A stretch of DNA of 8,161 nt from an uncultured Peptoniphilus sp. (lineage in GTDB: Bacteria; Bacillota; Clostridia; Tissierellales; Peptoniphilaceae), in the NCBI GenBank assembly GCA_946999425.1, contig CAMQDG010000060.1, forward strand, positions 1-8,161, written 5' to 3'. Position 1 is the stretch's first letter. Every line of letters begins with the position of its first letter. This document shows, piece after piece, positions 1 to 4,811 of this stretch. Under the pieces are notes generated by a model, which worked only from the letters and a program-made list of their open reading frames with translations, ran no database searches and was not told the DNA's origin. A program made the translations under genes and the position numbers.

Positions 1-684
1 GAGAAAACTTTTGATCGAGATCATCTTCAGGGAGAAGCCCTTATTTCAAGAGAAGATTTGGAAAACTTAAAAAATGAATTTAAAATTAAATATGGTTATG
101 AATTTGATAAGGGCGAAAAAGAATTGGTAAATGAGGAAGTTAAAAACCTTGAAAACAAAAATTTAAAAGTTACTGAAAATATTAAAAATATAATCATAAA
201 ATACAAAGATTTTTACATCGGCAACTATTTTAAAGATGAAAATTTAGACCTTATAATAGGAAATTTCCTAAATATGTCCAATATTGAAACTGAACAGATA
301 ACTAAAGACCTTTATGAAGTTTCAGACATAAATAAATTTATGAACCAAAATATAAATGAGGGGACTCTTGGTTATTTAGTAAAATTAAATGGAGATACAA
401 AGACATTAAAACTTATGTATTTCGCAGCCATAATCGTCTCAAGAGACTTTAATGATGTTGTGTCAACCTCTGATATCAATAACAATTATAACGCTCTCTA
501 CGAGCGTGCTATAGCTTTAAAAACCATATTTAAAGCTATGGAAGACATGGGAATTAAAACTGGAAATTTATCTTCAAAAAATTTGAATCAATTTGCCTAT
601 GAATTAAAAGTACAATTTGATGATTTCTTTATGAGAAAGGGAGTCATTGAAACCCTAAAGGCAGGTGTTGAAGATGAAAAATAG
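1..684 (+). CDS. Unrecognised soluble protein, N terminus missing (partial CDS)
   Basis: The frame is open from base 1 to the TAG at 682-684, so the gene enters from outside the window. A TTG at 58 could be read as a start, but codons upstream of it are open (E-K-T-F-D-R-D-H...) and no Shine-Dalgarno site precedes it, so I treat the CDS as 5'-partial with 227 visible residues. The visible part is hydrophilic, rich in Lys, Asn, Glu and Asp, mostly helical in appearance, and has no Cys, no Trp and no clear membrane segment. I recognise no family or catalytic motif. The 3' end overlaps the next gene by 11 bases, which suggests translational coupling and a shared function with that membrane-anchored protein. 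That it is a real gene is likely from its length, composition and coupling; its function is unknown. Confidence 0.75.
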   Translation, partial: EKTFDRDHLQGEALISREDLENLKNEFKIKYGYEFDKGEKELVNEEVKNLENKNLKVTENIKNIIIKYKDFYIGNYFKDENLDLIIGNFLNMSNIETEQITKDLYEVSDINKFMNQNINEGTLGYLVKLNGDTKTLKLMYFAAIIVSRDFNDVVSTSDINNNYNALYERAIALKTIFKAMEDMGIKTGNLSSKNLNQFAYELKVQFDDFFMRKGVIETLKAGVEDEK

Positions 685-1843
685 AATGCCTTTAATAATA
701 AGCTCTGTCTTTATAATAATTTCAATGCTATTGGGATTTTTTTCCTATAAAAGTTACAGTGAATACAGTGAAAAAATAGCTTTTGAAAAAACTCAAAATG
801 AAAAATTAAAAAATGAGCTTAAAACAAGAACAAGTGAATACGAAAAATTTGAAGAAGAACTTAAAGAACTTGAAGAAAAGAAATTAAAAATAGGTGAAAA
901 ATCAAAAGAACTTGATGCTATAAATATTGCAATCGATGGAGAAGCAGGCATAAAAGATTTAAAAAATTCTGCAATAAACTTTATAGGTGCAAACTTTGAC
1001 ATCGACAGAATAAAAAGCTTAGCTGACAGGGGCTTTAAATTAAAAAGTTTAAATTCCACCTATTATGACAATTCAAGTGTAGGATCTATAGAAATCGCAA
1101 AAACAAATCTTGTTTATAATGCAATTAAATTTAATTTTGAAGCTATAAACGGAATGAATGAAAAAATTACAGTTCAAAACAACATGCTGAAAAAGAGAGA
1201 AGGAGTTTTTAATTATTTTAAAAATTCCAACTATTTAATTAAAAATTATCTCTATAAGGGGATTATTTCTAATAAAAAGAAAGGTAATTTAAAATATAAT
1301 TCTGAAGACTTTAAAAAATCCAATACAAATATATTGGCACTGAAAAAAAGTCTTATATCAATGTACGATACACTTTTGATGCCAACTCAAAAAAATGCAA
1401 GTTATTTGAATTTGGAACTTTTAAAATTTGAGGCGGAAAAAAATAATTCAAAAACAGTTTTGGAAAATGCAAAATTTAGTGAAGATGAAAACAAAAGACT
1501 TAAAAGAATATACGACACTATGATTTTTGGAATAGACACCTTAAGTCAAAATGTAGATTATTTAAATAATTATGACATTTTAGACAAGACATTTGCAAAA
1601 GACGGTAAAAATATAGTTGTAAGATATCTACTTGATGAAAGAGGAAGAGTTTCACTAATACAAGAAAAAATTCCATCTCAACTTACAAATTTATATTATT
1701 TTGCCAGCGATGGAAGTCCCTTTGCTGCAACAAACTTAAATAATTTTAATATAGCCTATATAAAACTAAATTCAAAAAATAGCGCAACATATAAAAATAA
1801 GGGCCTAAATTATTTAAAACAATTTAAAAACTTTGTAAAATAA
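674..1843 (+). CDS. Unrecognised membrane-anchored coiled-coil protein
   Basis: This encodes 389 residues from ATG 674. Possible earlier starts are GTG 665 and TTG 668. I prefer the ATG because AGG at 663-665 lies 8 bases upstream; TTG 668, 6 bases after AAAGG at 657-661, cannot be excluded. After a short basic N terminus there is one hydrophobic segment (about residues 5-24, PLIISSVFIIIS...), then a Glu/Lys-rich heptad-like stretch (about 27-80) typical of a coiled coil. A mixed helical region follows, then a C-terminal part (about 315-375) that looks more strand-rich and contains the turn SDGSPF. There is no cysteine. The layout suggests a single-pass protein with a large domain probably outside the cytoplasm; topology is inferred. 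The start overlaps the end of the preceding gene and a strong terminator follows, so the two genes probably form the end of one operon. I recognise no family and assign no function. Confidence 0.8.
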   Translation: MKNRMPLIISSVFIIISMLLGFFSYKSYSEYSEKIAFEKTQNEKLKNELKTRTSEYEKFEEELKELEEKKLKIGEKSKELDAINIAIDGEAGIKDLKNSAINFIGANFDIDRIKSLADRGFKLKSLNSTYYDNSSVGSIEIAKTNLVYNAIKFNFEAINGMNEKITVQNNMLKKREGVFNYFKNSNYLIKNYLYKGIISNKKKGNLKYNSEDFKKSNTNILALKKSLISMYDTLLMPTQKNASYLNLELLKFEAEKNNSKTVLENAKFSEDENKRLKRIYDTMIFGIDTLSQNVDYLNNYDILDKTFAKDGKNIVVRYLLDERGRVSLIQEKIPSQLTNLYYFASDGSPFAATNLNNFNIAYIKLNSKNSATYKNKGLNYLKQFKNFVK

Positions 1844-1844
1844 C

Positions 1845-1888
1845 AAAAAACACTCTTAAATTTAAATATAATTTGAGAGTGTTTTTTT
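1845..1888 (+). terminator. Intrinsic terminator after the unknown gene pair
   Basis: CACTCTTAAATT at 1851-1862 pairs with AATTTGAGAGTG at 1870-1881 (12 pairs, one of them U-G), with a 7-base AT loop. An A6 run precedes the stem and T7 follows it at 1882-1888, so the A and T runs can extend the stem. It begins one base after the stop codon of the coiled-coil gene, ends the upstream transcription unit and separates it from the genes to the right. Confidence 0.92.
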
Positions 1889-1939
1889 ATTATAAATTTT
1901 CTTTAAAATACAAGGACTATAAAAATTTAATGTTTTTTC

Positions 1940-1948
1940 TGTTACAAT
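1940..1948 (+). promoter_or_regulatory. Extended -10 promoter for the small membrane protein / nitrilase unit
   Basis: TG-T-TACAAT (TG at 1940-1941, hexamer at 1943-1948) matches the extended -10 form TGnTATAAT at all but one base. No good -35 hexamer is found 16-18 bases upstream, which is tolerated by extended -10 promoters. Transcription would start near 1955, leaving about 40 bases of leader before ATG 1995. It lies just downstream of a terminator, where a new transcription unit is expected. Confidence 0.55.
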
Positions 1949-1981
1949 AAAAATTAGTAGAAGTTTAAATTTTTTATTTTT

Positions 1982-1987
1982 AAGGAG
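1982..1987 (+). promoter_or_regulatory. Ribosome binding site that fixes the start of the frameshifted gene
   Basis: AAGGAG is followed by 7 bases and then ATG at 1995. It is the reason for placing the start at this ATG and not at the TTG at 2015, which has no Shine-Dalgarno site. The ATG frame ends after seven codons, which exposes the frameshift. Confidence 0.75.
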
Positions 1988-1994
1988 TTATAAA

Positions 1995-2335
1995 ATGAAA
2001 AAATTTAAGATTTTTTGATTTTATTAATAGTTTTAATAGCCTGCCTTCCTGCAACACTTATGGGTAATTTTTATACATTTATATCGATTTTAAATATTTT
2101 TATATTAAGTCCTTTAGCAATTCCACTTTTATTTATTCTTCCTAAATTGTTAGGTAATAACATTTTTTATATTTTGTATGTTTTATTTTTACCCTTAGGA
2201 TATAACATTCTTTTAAGTATTGTATCTTTAAAGGAAAGCGACTATATAGTCATTCCTATAATTTTTTTATTTATAGGATTTGTTATTATGGAATATTTAA
2301 AAAATTCAAAAAATAGTCTTTATGAAGTAAAATAA
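1995..2335 (+). pseudogene. Small multi-pass membrane protein with a frameshift near the start
   Basis: ATG 1995 has an excellent Shine-Dalgarno site but reads M-K-K-F-K-I-F and then TGA at 2016-2018. The -1 frame carries on from TTG 2015 for 106 residues to TAA at 2333-2335. One extra T in the T6 run at 2011-2016 would join the two into a 113-residue protein with a normal N terminus. The joined product is very hydrophobic, with about four membrane segments (roughly residues 6-23, 27-50, 55-78 and 84-101) and a short charged C terminus. LIAC at 14-17 resembles a lipobox, but the later membrane helices make a lipoprotein less likely. I recognise no family. Either a homopolymer sequencing error, a real disabling mutation, phase variation by slippage, or recoding could explain it; error or mutation seems simplest. 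No terminator separates it from the nitrilase gene 53 bases downstream, so the two may be cotranscribed. Confidence 0.7.
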
Positions 2336-2357
2336 TTTATAGGATTTAAAATCAACA

Positions 2358-2374
2358 AAAATTATTATAATTTT
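2358..2374. repeat. Perfect 17-base AT-only palindrome before the nitrilase gene
   Basis: AAAATTAT-T-ATAATTTT is a perfect inverted repeat around a central T, ending just before the nitrilase Shine-Dalgarno site at 2375-2382. It also contains TATAAT at 2366-2371. It could be an operator, a weak hairpin, or chance in AT-rich DNA. No regulator gene is visible nearby. Confidence 0.35.
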
Positions 2375-2388
2375 AAAAGGAGCAAAAA

Positions 2389-3309
2389 ATGAAAGAAATG
2401 AAAAATCCAAAGGTTGCCCTTGTTCAAGCTGCACCTTACATATTTGACAAAGAAAGAACTTTGGAAAAAGTCTTGAAGCTTATAAAAGAAGCTGCTTTAA
2501 AAAAACCAGACATTATTGTTTTTCCAGAACTTTTTATACCAGGTTATCCCTTCGGTATGACTTTCGGCTTTACAGTTGGACATAGAGATAATTCCGCCAG
2601 AGAAGATTTTAAAAGGTATTATGACAATTCAATTTTAGTTCCAGGAAAGGAAACAGCCCTTTTAGGACAGGCAGCAAAGGAAGCTGGAGCCTATTTAAGC
2701 ATAGGAATAAGTGAAAAAACTGAAAATAATGCAAGTTTATACAACACAAACATTATTTTTGATAAAAATGGAGATTTAAAATATATACACAGAAAATTAA
2801 AACCGACAGGAAGTGAAAGAGTAATTTTTGCTGACGGACAGAAATATTTGCTTCCAATTTTAGATAGCCCCTATGGTAAAATGGGAAGTTTAATTTGTTG
2901 GGAATCTTATATGCCTCTTGCAAGAGTTGCCCTTACTGAAAAAGGTATGGCTATTTTAATTGCCCCTAATACTAATGACAATTTGGAATGGCAAGACACA
3001 ATTAAACATATAGCTATAGAATCTCACGTTTTTTATTTAAATTGCAACATGATAATTAAAAAGGAAAATTATCCTAAAGATTTAAAAACTTATGGTGAAA
3101 TTGAAAAATTAGATGAATTACTTTGTCGTGGAGGAAGTTCCATTGTGGATCCTTACGGTCATTATTTAGTGGAACCTGTTTGGGATAAGGAAGAAATAAT
3201 TTATGCAAGTTTAAATATGAATGATATTGTAAAATCACGCATGGAATTTGACTTGTGCGGTCACTATGGAAGAGATGACGTTTTTGATTTTTCTTATAAA
3301 GAAATTTAA
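2389..3309 (+). CDS. Nitrilase (carbon-nitrogen hydrolase, branch 1)
   Basis: This is a 306-residue cytoplasmic enzyme of the nitrilase superfamily, expected to hydrolyse an organic nitrile to a carboxylic acid and ammonia. The catalytic triad is complete: Glu47 in FPELFIPGYP, Lys136 in HRKLKPTGSER, and Cys170 in GSLICWESYMPLAR. The Lys-Cys spacing of 34 residues and the C-terminal GHYGRDDVF (291-299) are marks of true nitrilases (EC 3.5.5.1) and the cyanide-degrading enzymes related to them, as opposed to the amidase branches. The N-terminal KVALVQAAP strand is normal for the family and the length is slightly short of typical (about 310-370), with the extended C-terminal tail absent. The start is set by AAAAGGAG at 2375-2382, 6 bases before the ATG. 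The natural substrate cannot be read from sequence; an aliphatic, aryl or arylacetonitrile substrate are all possible. It lies 53 bases after the frameshifted membrane gene and 107 bases before the NSS transporter. Confidence 0.93.
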   Translation: MKEMKNPKVALVQAAPYIFDKERTLEKVLKLIKEAALKKPDIIVFPELFIPGYPFGMTFGFTVGHRDNSAREDFKRYYDNSILVPGKETALLGQAAKEAGAYLSIGISEKTENNASLYNTNIIFDKNGDLKYIHRKLKPTGSERVIFADGQKYLLPILDSPYGKMGSLICWESYMPLARVALTEKGMAILIAPNTNDNLEWQDTIKHIAIESHVFYLNCNMIIKKENYPKDLKTYGEIEKLDELLCRGGSSIVDPYGHYLVEPVWDKEEIIYASLNMNDIVKSRMEFDLCGHYGRDDVFDFSYKEI

Positions 3310-3334
3310 ATAATAAAATAAATATTGCTAAGTG

Positions 3335-3363
3335 TTGACAATAAAAATGCAAAGGCTTATTAT
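3335..3363 (+). promoter_or_regulatory. Sigma-A promoter for the NSS transporter
   Basis: A perfect -35 TTGACA at 3335-3340 is followed, after a 17-base spacer, by TATTAT at 3358-3363 (5 of 6 matches to TATAAT). The predicted transcription start is near 3370, giving a leader of about 47 bases. A perfect TATAAT at 3364-3369 also exists, but it would need a 23-base spacer and is less likely to pair with this -35. Confidence 0.8.
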
Positions 3364-3373
3364 TATAATTAGA

Positions 3374-3395
3374 TTTATCGGAGCAAAGCGATAAA
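3374..3395 (+). promoter_or_regulatory. Hairpin at the 5' end of the NSS transporter mRNA
   Basis: TTTATCG (3374-3380) and CGATAAA (3389-3395) form a perfect 7-base-pair stem with the 8-base loop GAGCAAAG. It starts only a few bases after the predicted transcription start and ends 9 bases before the AAGGAG ribosome binding site at 3405-3410. It lacks a following T-run, so it is not a terminator. A role in mRNA 5'-end protection or in binding a regulator is inference. Confidence 0.55.
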
Positions 3396-3416
3396 GAATA
3401 TTTTAAGGAGATTTAA

Positions 3417-4754
3417 ATGAAAAATAATAAGTTTACATCAACATGGGGTTTTATACTTACAACTGTAGGTTCTGCAGTGGGTATGGCAAACGTGTGGGGA
3501 TTTCCATATAAGCTTGCAGCAAATGGAGGCGGAGCATTTTTATTAGTATATTTGTTTTTTATAGCAATTTTTGCTTATTTCGGTTTATCTGCCGAGTATG
3601 CTGCGGGAAGATATTCAGAAACAGGAACTTTAGGATCTTATGAAAAGGCCTGGTCCCATATTAAACTTTCTAAAGTTGGAAAAGTTGTTGGAATTTTACC
3701 TCTTTTAGGTTCAATTTGTATTGCAATAGGCTATGCGGTAATTATTTCTTATGTTTTGAAATCTCTTTTTCAAAGCTTAACAGGAAGTTTAATGACAGTT
3801 GATTCTGAAGTTTGGTTTGAGTCATTTTCAAATAAAAATTTCAGTGTTATACCCTTTCATTTTATAGTAATTGTTGCCACTCTTTTAACATGTATAAAAG
3901 GTGCAAGCTCTATAGAAAAGGCAAATAAAATTATGATGCCACTTTTTTTCATTTTATTTGTAGTTTTGGCTTTTAGAGTTGCCCTTCTTCCTAATGCTTT
4001 TGAAGGATATAAATTCATGTTTACACCTGATTGGAAGATGATTCTTAATCCAAAAGTTCTTGTTGGTGCTATGGGGCAGGCATTTTTCTCCCTATCAATT
4101 ACAGGAAGCGGCATGATTGTCTGTGGAGCTTATTTAAATAAAGACGAAGATATAGTTGCAGGAGCGAAACAAACTGCCATTTTTGATACTATAGCGGCTC
4201 TTGTAGCAGCTCTCGTTATGATACCTGCACTTTTTTCTTTCAGTGAAAATCCTGAAGGGGGTCCAGGATTATTATTTGTAACCCTTCCTAAAATTTTGCA
4301 AAACATGAAGGGGGGAAGAATATTTGCCCTAGCCCTATATCTTGCAGTTTTATTTGGCGGAATTTCTTCTTTACAAAATATGTTTGAAGTAGTTTGTGAA
4401 TCTATTCTTCATAATTTTAAAAAGCTGAATAGAAAAACAGTTTTGGCATTTATAGGATTAGTATCCTTTATACCCGGAATATTTATGGAGCCTATAGGAG
4501 GAGTTAAGGGAGCAATCTTAGGAGGTTGGGGACCATGGATGGATCTTGTTTCAATTTATATTATACCTATGGGTGCAACTCTCGGAGCTTTCTCATGGTT
4601 CTGGATTATGGACAAAAATGCACTAATAAATGAAATAAATACAGGAAGTAAGACTAAATATACAAAAACTTGGTACTACCTTGGAAAATTTATTTATGTA
4701 CCAATGGCTGCTATTTTATGTTTTGTAGCCCTATATTTCAAAGTTGCCTTTTAG
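3417..4754 (+). CDS. Sodium-dependent transporter, NSS/SNF family (LeuT fold)
   Basis: This 445-residue integral membrane protein belongs to the neurotransmitter:sodium symporter family, which couples Na+ entry to uptake of amino acids or related compounds. The TM1 signature GSAVGMANVWGFPY (18-31) is followed by NGGGAFLLVY (36-45), the TM6 core GQAFFSLSITGSG (220-232), GPGLLFVTLP (282-291) and the TM8 region SSLQNMFEV (317-325). About 11 helices are visible (roughly 11-33, 38-60, 88-115, 145-160, 171-192, 214-240, 254-275, 303-330, 341-356, 376-396, 420-441), matching bacterial NSS members that lack TM12. By alignment by eye with LeuT, Asn25 and Ala20 correspond to sodium-site residues Asn27 and Ala22, and Ser225 to Thr254. 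Gly28 stands where LeuT has the extracellular-gate Arg30, although the partner Asp404 seems kept as Asp376. The start is set by AAGGAG at 3405-3410, 6 bases before the ATG. Substrate is unknown; an amino acid is most likely. Confidence 0.93.
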   Translation: MKNNKFTSTWGFILTTVGSAVGMANVWGFPYKLAANGGGAFLLVYLFFIAIFAYFGLSAEYAAGRYSETGTLGSYEKAWSHIKLSKVGKVVGILPLLGSICIAIGYAVIISYVLKSLFQSLTGSLMTVDSEVWFESFSNKNFSVIPFHFIVIVATLLTCIKGASSIEKANKIMMPLFFILFVVLAFRVALLPNAFEGYKFMFTPDWKMILNPKVLVGAMGQAFFSLSITGSGMIVCGAYLNKDEDIVAGAKQTAIFDTIAALVAALVMIPALFSFSENPEGGPGLLFVTLPKILQNMKGGRIFALALYLAVLFGGISSLQNMFEVVCESILHNFKKLNRKTVLAFIGLVSFIPGIFMEPIGGVKGAILGGWGPWMDLVSIYIIPMGATLGAFSWFWIMDKNALINEINTGSKTKYTKTWYYLGKFIYVPMAAILCFVALYFKVAF

Positions 4755-4761
4755 AGCAAAT

Positions 4762-4800
4762 AAAAAAGACCTTACTTAAAAAGTAGGGTCTATTTTATTT
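4762..4800. terminator. Shared terminator between convergent NSS transporter and PBP genes
   Basis: Bases 4767-4777 pair with 4781-4791 (11 pairs with an AAA loop). On the + strand the stem is continuous, with one U-G pair (4772/4786), but the following T-run is broken (TATTTTATTT). On the - strand the stem has an A-C mismatch at that position, but is followed by an uninterrupted U6 (complement of 4762-4767). It lies between the stops at 4754 (+) and 4812 (-), so it probably ends both transcripts. Confidence 0.85.
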
Positions 4801-4811
4801 AAAAAACAAAT

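Noticed and set aside
58..60. TTG as the start of the first gene
   Set aside because: The frame is open to base 1, and no ribosome binding site lies before the TTG. The gene is better read as cut by the window edge.
665..667. GTG as the start of the coiled-coil gene
   Set aside because: The nearest AAAGG ends only 3 bases before it. ATG 674 has better spacing and gives a normal basic N terminus before the membrane helix.
793..1059. Open frame on the - strand
   Set aside because: It is the antisense shadow of the Lys/Glu-rich coiled-coil coding sequence, which gives Phe/Ser-rich nonsense with no ribosome binding site.
1995..2018. A seven-codon leader peptide (M-K-K-F-K-I-F) regulating the gene after it
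   Set aside because: It lacks a run of regulatory codons and an attenuator hairpin. The T-run frameshift that fuses it to the membrane protein explains it better.
2366..2371. TATAAT as an independent promoter for the nitrilase gene
   Set aside because: No -35 is seen at a suitable distance, and transcription would start inside or next to the Shine-Dalgarno site.
3074..3352. Open frame on the - strand
   Set aside because: It overlaps the conserved 3' part of the nitrilase gene and the transporter promoter, and its product resembles no protein.
3857..4114. Open frame on the - strand
   Set aside because: It lies wholly inside the transporter coding sequence, opposite conserved helices.
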